The translations under genes and the position numbers were made by a program. A DNA stretch of 64,000 nucleotides from DASQFI01 sp035633215 (GTDB taxonomy: Bacteria > Acidobacteriota > Vicinamibacteria > Vicinamibacterales > SCN-69-37). The stretch lies in assembly GCA_035633215.1 (NCBI GenBank), contig DASQFI010000048.1:1-64000 (forward strand), read 5' to 3'. How positions within the stretch are numbered: the stretch's first letter is position 1; each line of letters starts with the position of its first letter. This document shows positions 18,063 to 25,079 of the stretch, piece by piece. Below the pieces are notes generated by a model that did no database searches, was not told where the DNA came from, and saw nothing but the letters and a program-made list of their open reading frames with translations.

Positions 18063-19022
18063 ATGAAACGCTTCCAATCGAGGTGTGAGATGCCAGATGG
18101 CCCGTCGCTTGCCGTGATCTCGAGGGAACCACAGATGTGGCTGATCGAGGAAAGCGCGTTGGGTCGGGACACACGCCCGGACGGCTTGCGCACGCGGTTT
18201 CCCAACGGCCGACTCATCCCCGCCGACGACTCGGCCATGGAGGTCGTGTTGAGGGGCGGCGCGGTGGTTCAGCGCCGGGCCTTGCCGGTCTCGCTCGGTC
18301 GGGGGGAACAACAGGCGCTCGACCTCCAACGCTGGCGACAGGAGGTCTTCGTCTCGACGCTGGCTCACGAGCTCCGTCAACCCCTGTCGGTCCTTTCATC
18401 GGCGGTCGAAGTGGTGCGCCTTGCCCCGGCATCCGAGGCTGCAAGCCGCGCCACGGCGGCCATCCAGCGGCAGATCGGTCAGATGAGCCGCCTGGTCGAA
18501 GACCTGATGGATACGATGCGGTGGGCGTGCGGCAAGGTGACGCTCCGGAAGCAACGCATCGATGTCCGGGCAGTGCTCCGGGACGCCGCGCTGGATGTGA
18601 CGGCGGCAGTCGCGGCACGCCGGCAGGAGCTCGTGGTGGCCACGGCGTCGGAGCCGCTGTGGGTCGACGCCGATCCCCAGCGCCTCCATCAAGTGCTTTC
18701 AAATCTGCTTGCCAACGCGATGAAGAACACTGAGGCGGGTGGCCGGATCTCGCTCGTCGCCGCTCGGCGGGGGGCAGCGGTCACACTCTGCGTGCGCGAC
18801 ACCGGCCGCGGCATCGAACGCCAGGCGCTGACGCACATCTTTGATCTGTTCTCTCAGGTCCGCCCTGCCGACGGCGCAGGACTGGGCATCGGTTTGAGCG
18901 TGGTGCGGGAGATCGTGGCGCTCCACCAGGGACGGGTCGAAGCCCGAAGCGAAGGGCCAGGGCAGGGAAGTGAGTTCATCGTCACCTTGCCGCTCGCGGC
19001 AAGCACCGGCTACTATCAATAA
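18063..19022 (+). CDS. Soluble sensor histidine kinase
   Basis: 319 residues without membrane helices. The first 85 residues are a small N-terminal region with no clear sensor fold. The HisKA domain carries STLAHELRQPLSVLSSAV (H102) and the ATPase domain has the N box SNLLANAMKNT, the G1 box DTGRGIERQ and the G2 box GAGLGIGLSVVREIV. The ATG at 18063 follows AAGGGGA by 8 nt; a longer open frame upstream would run through the operator-like motif and is not used. No response regulator is adjacent; the next gene is a Crp/Fnr regulator. Confidence 0.88.
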   Translation: MKRFQSRCEMPDGPSLAVISREPQMWLIEESALGRDTRPDGLRTRFPNGRLIPADDSAMEVVLRGGAVVQRRALPVSLGRGEQQALDLQRWRQEVFVSTLAHELRQPLSVLSSAVEVVRLAPASEAASRATAAIQRQIGQMSRLVEDLMDTMRWACGKVTLRKQRIDVRAVLRDAALDVTAAVAARRQELVVATASEPLWVDADPQRLHQVLSNLLANAMKNTEAGGRISLVAARRGAAVTLCVRDTGRGIERQALTHIFDLFSQVRPADGAGLGIGLSVVREIVALHQGRVEARSEGPGQGSEFIVTLPLAASTGYYQ

Positions 19023-19106
19023 CGGCTCACCTTCGTTGGACGTCCTTCAGGCGCCCCTGTCTTGCCAACTGGTGGCCGGCGTGAGACGATAGACCGGCTT
19101 AGCCAA

Positions 19107-19769
19107 ATGGTTCAGAAGGCACCTCTCTCGGCGCGCCGCTTCAACGCGGAGGAGTTTCTGGATTCGGCGGGTGTGAAGCGGAGAATCGTCAAGTACCCGC
19201 CGCACCAGCTGATTTTTTCCCAGGGCGATCCGGCCACTGAGGTCCTCTACATTCAGGACGGCACCGTCAGGCTGTCGGTCCTCTCCAAGACCGGCCGCGA
19301 GGCCGTCATCGCCACGCTGGGTCCCCGGGATTTTTTTGGCGAGGGCTGCCTGGCCGGACAGCAGGTGCGCATGGGCACCGCGTCGGCGACTGCGTCGAGC
19401 ACCATCCTGATCATCGATAAAGAGGAGATGGTTCGGCTGCTGCACGGGGAGGCCGAGCTCTCGGACCGGTTCCTTTCCCACGTCCTCACCCGGAACATTC
19501 GGATCGAGGAGGACCTGGTCGACCAGTTGTTCAACTCCAGCGAGAAGCGCCTCGCACGGGCGCTCCTGCTCCTGGCCCGTTACGGGAACGACGACACGCC
19601 CGTCCGGGCGATTCCCATCCTGTCGCAGCAAATCCTCGCCGAGATGGTCGGCACGACGCGCTCGCGCGTCAACTTCTTCATGAACAAGTTCCGCAAGCTG
19701 GGGTTCATCGAATACAACGGCGGGATCACGATCAAGAAGTCGCTGCTGAGCGTGGTCTTGCACGACTGA
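19107..19769 (+). CDS. Crp/Fnr-family transcriptional regulator
   Basis: 220 residues. The N-terminal cyclic-nucleotide-binding-like beta roll includes LIFSQGDPATEVLYIQDG and GPRDFFGEGCLAG; the second glycine-rich loop lacks a clear cAMP-binding RTAS. The C-terminal winged helix reads ILSQQILAEMVGTTRSRVNF, with TRSRV in the recognition helix. No cysteine cluster for an FNR iron-sulfur centre is seen (only one Cys in the roll). The ligand is unknown. It is the best local candidate to read the TGT-N10-ACA motif found upstream of the neighbouring genes. ATG 19107 chosen; GTG 19081 or TTG 19062 would add residues. Confidence 0.88.
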   Translation: MVQKAPLSARRFNAEEFLDSAGVKRRIVKYPPHQLIFSQGDPATEVLYIQDGTVRLSVLSKTGREAVIATLGPRDFFGEGCLAGQQVRMGTASATASSTILIIDKEEMVRLLHGEAELSDRFLSHVLTRNIRIEEDLVDQLFNSSEKRLARALLLLARYGNDDTPVRAIPILSQQILAEMVGTTRSRVNFFMNKFRKLGFIEYNGGITIKKSLLSVVLHD

Positions 19770-19819
19770 CCGGTCGCGCGCACCGCTCCATCGCGCGGTT
19801 CTCGCGGCGCTTCGGCCGC

Positions 19820-20149
19820 ATGGCTCGCGCCCTCGGTGTGCAATTGAGGACAGAATTCACGGGACGCCACGCCGTAGGATCACGAAGCGTGCCTGCGCCC
19901 GCACCCGTCATTCTGCGAGTTCGGTGCGCCCATTGCGGCGGCGCGGTGGAGCTCGAGTGCGACCCTCTGCCAGGCTTCTGGGGGTATCGCACGTACAACG
20001 AGTACCTTTGCCCGCACTGTCGCAAGCAGAATCACGTGTTGAGTACGGGGGCCGTGGTTGTGGCCCGTGCGGTCTGGAACGGCAATCCTGATACCGTGAG
20101 CGCGACTGGACCGCCCGCGTCGACCCGCGCTGAGAACTTCTTCAGATGA
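19820..20149 (+). CDS. Zinc-ribbon protein
   Basis: 109 residues with CAHC (RVRCAHCGGAVELEC) and CPHC (EYLCPHCRKQNHV) 35 residues apart, a classical treble-clef/zinc-ribbon pair. The N-terminal 35 residues are low in structure, and a GTG at 19889 is a possible shorter start. Function unknown; such proteins may bind nucleic acid or act as small adaptors. The TGA overlaps the ATG of the next gene (ATGA), so the two are translationally coupled. Confidence 0.7.
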   Translation: MARALGVQLRTEFTGRHAVGSRSVPAPAPVILRVRCAHCGGAVELECDPLPGFWGYRTYNEYLCPHCRKQNHVLSTGAVVVARAVWNGNPDTVSATGPPASTRAENFFR

Positions 20150-20952
20150 CGCCGAATCCCGCAGTCGTTCTAGCGATGCTTCTGGGGCTGGTTTCGTTCG
20201 GCGCTTCGGGACCGGGCGAACTCCAAGACGGGCTCGAGCGGTTCCAAGGGGCATGGGTACTCACTTCGGTTGAAGGGGAAGGCCTGCCCTCCGGCGTCCA
20301 TGTCGGCCTCGTGTTCGACGGCGACAAGTATCAGGGCCTCAGGATCGGCAAGATCGACGAGCGCGGAACGATCAAACTGAACATCGCGGCCAAACCGATG
20401 GCGATCGATCTCGTCATCATTGAAGGCAAGTACGCGGGCAAGACGCAGCTGGGGCTCGTGAACATCGCCGGCGACTCGATGACGCTTGTCCTCGCCGAGC
20501 CGGGCGCCCCCGCCCGGCCGACCGCGCTGTCGCAGAGCCCGCTTGGCTTGACGAGACTCAGGCCGATCCCGAAAGCGCTCGAAGGCACCTGGGAAAGCGC
20601 CATGGATGCGAATGGCAAAGCGTTGCGGGTCGTCGTGAAACTCTCGACTGGTTCCGATGGTCTCGGCACCGGCACGCTCGCCAGCCTCGATCAGGGCACG
20701 GCTGCCGAGGCACCCATCGTCGCTGTGGTCCAGATCGGATCGCGGATCACGCTCATCGTTCCGTCTCTGCGTGGGACCTACGACGGCGAGCTGAAGGAAG
20801 GACAACTGACGGGCATCTGGTCGCAGGGACGCGTGAGCGTCCAGCTCGCTCTAAACCGGCGACGTGATACGCTCACCGCACGGTTCCGCCGGAACCGTGC
20901 CCAACTTCGATGTCGTAGCCCGTCACCGGGCGAGCCACCGCACCAGAGTTGA
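20146..20952 (+). CDS. Exported protein with TIGR03067-like domain
   Basis: 268 residues with a signal peptide (VVLAMLLGLVSFGASG). Residues 25-145 read LERFQGAWVLTSVEGEG... with YQGLRIGKIDERGTIKLNIA and KPMAIDLVIIEGKYAGKTQ, resembling the TIGR03067 beta-sandwich domain of planctomycetes and acidobacteria. A second domain (ALEGTWESAMDANGKALRVV) is a lipocalin-like repeat. The last 40 residues are Arg-rich and look like read-through of a less conserved tail. Function unknown. Confidence 0.7.
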   Translation: MTPNPAVVLAMLLGLVSFGASGPGELQDGLERFQGAWVLTSVEGEGLPSGVHVGLVFDGDKYQGLRIGKIDERGTIKLNIAAKPMAIDLVIIEGKYAGKTQLGLVNIAGDSMTLVLAEPGAPARPTALSQSPLGLTRLRPIPKALEGTWESAMDANGKALRVVVKLSTGSDGLGTGTLASLDQGTAAEAPIVAVVQIGSRITLIVPSLRGTYDGELKEGQLTGIWSQGRVSVQLALNRRRDTLTARFRRNRAQLRCRSPSPGEPPHQS

Positions 20953-20979
20953 GCGTTCTGGACCTCGAGAGGTGCTGTG

Positions 20980-21153
20980 ATGGCGCACGTGTCCGCTGGC
21001 GATCCGGAGGCTCTCGCCGTGAACGAGCGCTGGCGTCAGTGGGAACAACAGATGCGCGATCGCGATGCTCGATTGAGGCGCCGCAGCAGGCAGGTGTCGT
21101 GGGCGGCGGCGCTCTCGGTCGTCCTCATCTGGCTGCTTTTCCTGGCGCGCTGA
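20980..21153 (+). CDS. 57-residue tail-anchored membrane protein
   Basis: A charged helical N-terminal part (NERWRQWEQQMRDRDARLRR) followed by one C-terminal transmembrane helix (WAAALSVVLIWLLFLAR). GAGAGG lies about 6 nt before the ATG. Nothing is known of its role. It is followed 28 nt later by a zinc-ribbon gene on the same strand. Confidence 0.65.
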   Translation: MAHVSAGDPEALAVNERWRQWEQQMRDRDARLRRRSRQVSWAAALSVVLIWLLFLAR

Positions 21154-21181
21154 ACACGTCATCGGGGACGAAGGAGCATCG

Positions 21182-21391
21182 ATGAATTTCCGGAATGGCA
21201 CCAGCGGACACGAGGAGGCGCCTGCCTCGCGTGTTCCGTCTCAGTGTCCGGCGTGCGGGTCGCCGGACGTGAAGACGTCGAGCAAGGTCGTCACGCCGGA
21301 CTGCTACTGGCGCTGCGAGAACTGCGGCGAGGTCTGGAACGTCGGACGACGAAAGGCTGGGGTGTATCGTCCTGGCCGCTTCGTCCGATGA
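21182..21391 (+). CDS. Small zinc-ribbon protein
   Basis: 69 residues with CPACGSPDV and CENCGEVWNVGRRK: a C2-C2 zinc ribbon of the type seen in small transcription-associated proteins. GAAGGAG lies 5 nt before the ATG. A second protein of the same design is encoded at 55942 on the minus strand (CPKC...CDRCGHVW). Confidence 0.8.
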   Translation: MNFRNGTSGHEEAPASRVPSQCPACGSPDVKTSSKVVTPDCYWRCENCGEVWNVGRRKAGVYRPGRFVR

Positions 21392-21400
21392 CAGACGTAG

Positions 21401-21424
21401 CGCGGATTGGTTTCCAAATCCGCG
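21401..21424. terminator. Hairpin between convergent genes
   Basis: CGCGGATT and AATCCGCG with an 8-nt loop, just after the zinc-ribbon stop and 5 nt before the 3' end of the minus-strand gene. The same stem recurs at 31862-31915. No U-tract, so it may be a dispersed repeat rather than a true terminator. Confidence 0.5.
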
Positions 21425-21428
21425 TGCG

Positions 21429-22511
21429 TCAGCGCGGTGTCGCCGTCTTGGACTGTCCAAACTGACGTTCGAGCGTCCGCTGAAGCCGGGCCAGTAGATC
21501 AGAGACCGTGCCCCGCGCCTTGCCGGTCACGATGTGACGCGTCATGCCGCCGAAGATCCCGCCGAAGACGTCCACGCGAGATCGGTTGAGATACACCAGA
21601 TAGGTCACCGGCGACGCCGCCAGGCGATCGCGCACGAGCACCGTCAGGCCGAGCGACGCGTCGAAGTAGTGCGTGCCGTAGATCTGCCTGGAGGCGATGG
21701 CGTAGTCGGCCGGCGTGTCGTTGGCCGTGCGCATGATCGCCAGGTGCGTGACGCTCACGACCGTGCGGCGGACTTTTTCCTTCGACCAGTAGAGACGATC
21801 GATCGTTCCAGGCGCGTCCGACGCCGGGTAGTCGAGGAGATGCTGTCGCAGCGCGGGAAATGACTTCCAGCCGGCGACATCGGGTCCCATGAGCGAGACG
21901 AACTCGCGCCCGATGTTCATGCGTTCGGCCTCGTCCGCGTACTCCATTGAAGCCGCCGTGCCGGCTTTCATGTACGCGGCCACGTACTCGACGAGGGTCC
22001 GGCGCAAAAGCTGCTCGGCCAGCTGGTGCGCATCCGGCCGGCGCCAGTCGATCTCCTGCTGAAACTTCGTGATCGCGGCGGCCGAAAGCTGCAGGCCGCA
22101 GCTGCCGACGCGGCACCGGCGCAAACTCCGGACGTCGGTGTCGTCGAGCGTCATCGCTGCCATGTCCTTGACAGCTGGCGGACTGCTGAACGCGCCAATC
22201 TGCAACACGGCCTCGTCGCCTCCGTGTTTCTTGAAGCTCACGATGTCATCGAGCCGCTCGACGTAGAACTCCGGAGTCATCTTGACGCGGACGATGCCGA
22301 GGGTCGCGACTTCGCGTTTGTCGGAAGCGCCGAGCGTGCGGGTGATGACCTGGCCCGCATCGAGGCGGTCGAACTCGCCTTTCGTCAGGTTGAACGTGCT
22401 CGTGAGAAAGGCGCGCGCGGCAGGTGGCTCACCCGTCGCGCCGCTCGCGCCGAGCGCGAGCCACGCGGCGAATGCGGCGATGAGCACGCGCGCACGCGTG
22501 GTCCCGATCAT
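21429..22511 (-). CDS. Exported hypothetical protein
   Basis: 360 residues with a signal peptide (RVLIAAFAAWLALGASGATG). The mature part is a mixed alpha/beta protein with FNLTKGEFDRLDAGQVITRT, VVSVTHLAIMRT and a YFDASLGLTVLVRDR region; a C-terminal helix ends LARLQRTLERQFGQS. I have seen similar proteins only as uncharacterised acidobacterial sequences. The ATG overlaps the stop of the radical SAM remnant (ATGA), so it is the last gene of the blaI-blaR1 operon. Confidence 0.75.
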   Translation of the reverse strand: MIGTTRARVLIAAFAAWLALGASGATGEPPAARAFLTSTFNLTKGEFDRLDAGQVITRTLGASDKREVATLGIVRVKMTPEFYVERLDDIVSFKKHGGDEAVLQIGAFSSPPAVKDMAAMTLDDTDVRSLRRCRVGSCGLQLSAAAITKFQQEIDWRRPDAHQLAEQLLRRTLVEYVAAYMKAGTAASMEYADEAERMNIGREFVSLMGPDVAGWKSFPALRQHLLDYPASDAPGTIDRLYWSKEKVRRTVVSVTHLAIMRTANDTPADYAIASRQIYGTHYFDASLGLTVLVRDRLAASPVTYLVYLNRSRVDVFGGIFGGMTRHIVTGKARGTVSDLLARLQRTLERQFGQSKTATPR

Positions 22512-22918
22512 GGCGCCACGCGCGCGCTGTCCGTCGCGATGCCCGTGTTGGCGTACATCTGCCGGTACAGCTTCGAAAGCAGCACGAAGGCGACCCGCGA
22601 CCGGATCGACCGCACGCAGGCGGATCGCTGCCAGATTGCTGCCAGACGGTAAAACCTGTCCCAGACGGCTTGCGTGCGCCGGCGGATCTCGTCTGGCGAC
22701 ATCAGTGGGTGCGGCGAGTACACTTTTGGGCGCTGCGCGGAAGGAATGAGCCAATACCGCGTCAGGGGCACGCCGTTGAAGGGCTCGAGCGTCTCGTCGA
22801 CCACGCGAGAAGTCTCGAACCGGCCTGGCGTCGCCGCGGCCAGCACATAGAGCCACCGTGGCGTGATGACCGCGGTGCCGAATGAGAGATCGCTGGGATT
22901 GACGAGATGGACGCGCAT
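22508..22918 (-). pseudogene. Radical SAM (B12-binding type) gene with its catalytic core deleted
   Basis: 136 residues. The start, MRVHLVNPSDLSFGTAVITP then RWLYVLAAATP and VVDETLEPF, is the N-terminus of a B12-binding radical SAM protein; the end, SPDEIRRRTQAVWDRFYRLA, matches the C-terminal helix of the same class. The CxxxCxxC core of about 250 residues between them is absent, yet the frame is kept. It can therefore not bind the iron-sulfur cluster. It starts 4 nt after blaR1 and overlaps the next gene by ATGA. It could still be translated as a stable fragment. Confidence 0.7.
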
Positions 22919-22922
22919 CGGC

Positions 22923-24362
22923 TTAGAAGGAGCCCGCGATCTTCCTGCCGACCCGCGTGAAGAACCCTGCCGTCGCGACGGCGGCTTTTTGCGAGGCGCG
23001 TCCCACGGAAACGCCGGCGTCGGCCGCCGCGCTCCAGGGCGTCGCCGGGCGCGCGTCCTTGGGGACTGGCCGGGACGGCGCTGCGCCGAGCGTCACGGCG
23101 TTGACCGGAAACAGCACGTCCGAAGCGCCGAGACGCGCTGTCAACTGCTGCACGGCGGGTTGCGCCTCTTGCGCCGACGGCGGTGTCGCGTCCGGTGCCG
23201 CAGCCGAAGCGTCCACGACCTCACCGCTGCCAGGATACCCCTCGGGCGCTTCGGCCAGTGTCTCGTGCCGAGCTGGCGATTTCCGCGCCGGCGAGTCTGT
23301 GCGTCGAACGCGAGACGACAAACCGCGTGTCGGCGACGAGCTGATCGCGAGAGGTTGATCCGTGGATGCCTGCACCGTGGCCGGACGCGCCTCGAACGGC
23401 GCCGCCATCGCCGCTGGGCCGACGAGGCGCAGGCCGGCGACGCCCACCGCCACTCCCAGCACCGACAGCGCGCCCGTCATGGCCGCGCTTGCGGACAATC
23501 GCAGAGACACGAGACGCTGGTAGGCCAGAATCCGAAGAATGCGCCGGCGCACACCCGGCGCGGACAGCGCGCCCACGGCTGGGACCAGTGACCGGCGGGC
23601 CGGAAGAAGGCTCGCGGTCTTGGCGAGCGACGCCGCGTAGCCCTTCGCGCACCCCGTCAGCGCGACGGCGGTTTCGTCACAGGCCGCTTCACGCTCGATG
23701 TGCAGCTGCCGGTCCAGCCACCACACGGCCGGATGCCAACCCGCGACCGCCCGCACCCCAAGCTGCACGACGTTCAGGAGATCGTCCCGGCGCTGCACAT
23801 GCGCCCATTCGTGAATGACGACGAGATCGAGCTCGTCGGTGTCGAGGTGGCGCGCCAGTGCGGGCGCGATCGCGATCACGGGCGAGCCGCATCCCAGTAC
23901 CGCGGCCGATCGCACGTCATCCGACAGGACGAGTCGTGTGTGCCGTCCGCGCGCGCGCACGATGTTCCAGTGGCCGAGCCCGCTTTGCTCGGAGATCGGA
24001 AACGGCCGGCAGCGACGTCTTGCCTGGCGCAGCGCGAGCAGCGCGAACGCCAGACGGATTCCGTGCACCCCGGACCAGATGGCACACAAGCTCACTGCAA
24101 TCGTCGTCGACGCCCACCAGGTGTTGGGAACCGAGACCATCGCGTCGATTGGCCCTGAAGCCGCGCCCTCTTGAGAGGGCCACGGGTCGACGACGCCGAA
24201 GGAGAGCCACGGGAGGATCGGGAGCGCCAGCACGATCACGAGAACGACCCAGCACAGCACGTACCGGAACTGCGCATGCGAGCGATGCAGAACGCGAAGA
24301 ATCACGCCCGACACGGCGGCCACCACGCATCCCTGCCAGAGCCAGTTGAGTACGTCGTCCAC
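22923..24362 (-). CDS. BlaR1/MecR1-like M56-family membrane sensor protease
   Basis: 479 residues: four hydrophobic segments in the first 115 residues and near 290-320, with the M56 zinc site HEWAH (H184, E185, H188) in a cytoplasmic loop and EREAACDETAV as the third-ligand region. After the last helix comes a 150-residue Pro/Ala/Ser-rich periplasmic tail rather than a beta-lactam-binding domain, so the signal differs from that of staphylococcal BlaR1. GTG start with GGAG 6 nt upstream. It pairs with the BlaI gene upstream. Confidence 0.88.
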   Translation of the reverse strand: MDDVLNWLWQGCVVAAVSGVILRVLHRSHAQFRYVLCWVVLVIVLALPILPWLSFGVVDPWPSQEGAASGPIDAMVSVPNTWWASTTIAVSLCAIWSGVHGIRLAFALLALRQARRRCRPFPISEQSGLGHWNIVRARGRHTRLVLSDDVRSAAVLGCGSPVIAIAPALARHLDTDELDLVVIHEWAHVQRRDDLLNVVQLGVRAVAGWHPAVWWLDRQLHIEREAACDETAVALTGCAKGYAASLAKTASLLPARRSLVPAVGALSAPGVRRRILRILAYQRLVSLRLSASAAMTGALSVLGVAVGVAGLRLVGPAAMAAPFEARPATVQASTDQPLAISSSPTRGLSSRVRRTDSPARKSPARHETLAEAPEGYPGSGEVVDASAAAPDATPPSAQEAQPAVQQLTARLGASDVLFPVNAVTLGAAPSRPVPKDARPATPWSAAADAGVSVGRASQKAAVATAGFFTRVGRKIAGSF

Positions 24363-24375
24363 GTGAGCTCCTTAC

Positions 24376-24402
24376 CAGGTTGCTGAAAAAGCCAGCAACC
24401 TG
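24376..24402. repeat. Palindrome between blaI and blaR1
   Basis: Arms CAGGTTGCTG and CAGCAACCTG around AAAAAGC. Same family as the copies at 1877-1974. It lies in the 52-nt gap of the operon and could lower or tune expression of the downstream genes. Confidence 0.7.
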
Positions 24403-24414
24403 AACCGCGGCCTG

Positions 24415-24789
24415 TTACGCGTCCTCGATGAACTTCTTCAGGCGCTGCAGTTCCAGCGGGTCCATCTCCTCGTCGTCCAGAACGTTCAGGACGAGCAGGC
24501 TCGATGACCCGTTGAACAACCGGCGCGCCAGATGCCGCAGCGCGCGGCTTCGCGCCTGCTTTTCGTCCACGAGCGGCTGGTACACGAACGCGCGCGCGAC
24601 TTTGTCGTGCATGACGTAGCCCTTGGTTTCGAGAATCCTGAGGATCGTCTGCACGGTGCTGTAACTGACCGCGCGCTCTTTTCTGAGAGCGGCGACGGCG
24701 TCCCCGACGGTGGACGTCCCTTTCTGCCACAGGACGGCCATGACCCGGGCTTCGGCATCGGTTAACGCTGGAGAACGCTGGCGCGCCAT
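24415..24789 (-). CDS. BlaI/MecI/CopY-family repressor
   Basis: 124 residues, the usual length. Winged helix with LTDAEARVMAVLWQKGTSTV and a recognition region VSYSTVQTILRILETKGYV; the C-terminal dimerisation helices (RHLARRLFNGSSSLLVLNVL) contain the stretch that BlaR1-type proteases cut in related systems. It should repress its own operon and release it when BlaR1 is activated. No ribosome site is visible before the ATG; an operator lies only 7 nt upstream. Confidence 0.92.
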   Translation of the reverse strand: MARQRSPALTDAEARVMAVLWQKGTSTVGDAVAALRKERAVSYSTVQTILRILETKGYVMHDKVARAFVYQPLVDEKQARSRALRHLARRLFNGSSSLLVLNVLDDEEMDPLELQRLKKFIEDA

Positions 24790-24795
24790 TGAAGT

Positions 24796-24863
24796 CTTAA
24801 GAAATTAAGAGATACCAGGTGACTGTAGCAGGCAGGCCGGCGATCGTCAATTAAAGAATTAAG
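24796..24863 (-). promoter_or_regulatory. blaI promoter with two operator-like palindromes
   Basis: On the minus strand: -35 TTGACG (24845-24850), 17-nt spacer, -10 TACAGT (24822-24827). A palindrome CTTAATT...TTAATTG (24848-24863) overlaps the -35, and CTTAATTTCTTAAG (24796-24809) lies in the leader next to the ATG. Both share CTTAATT. The arrangement fits autorepression by BlaI. Confidence 0.7.
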
Positions 24864-24979
24864 AGTTCGAACAGCGCCGCACACTAGTGACCGCGGGTTC
24901 GCGCAACGACTGGCGGGCGCCTGCCGTAGTGTCCGCGTGAGGAGATCCCCTGTGTTGACCGCATCACGACGACTGCTCG

Positions 24980-25079
24980 AGCCGTTCTCACGTCCACATC
25001 GTGCAAAACCGGCAAGGATCGCGAGACATTCGGCCGAATTCCAACCAATTGCCCGCCAGAGGAACGTGAGAACGGCTCT
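24980..25079 (+). repeat. Palindromic element, full in-frame copy at the 5' end of the DUF885 gene (100 bp)
   Basis: Starts AGCCGTTCTCACG, ends CGTGAGAACGGCTCT. It is open throughout in the frame of the downstream gene and would read LEPFSRPHRAKP...RQRNVRTAL. Its right end holds AGAGGAAC-GTG, a possible ribosome site and start codon. Confidence 0.9.

Noticed and set aside
22512..22856. N-terminal extension of the exported protein at 21429
   Set aside because: The open frame overlaps the radical SAM remnant in another frame; the ATG at 22511 directly precedes a signal peptide.
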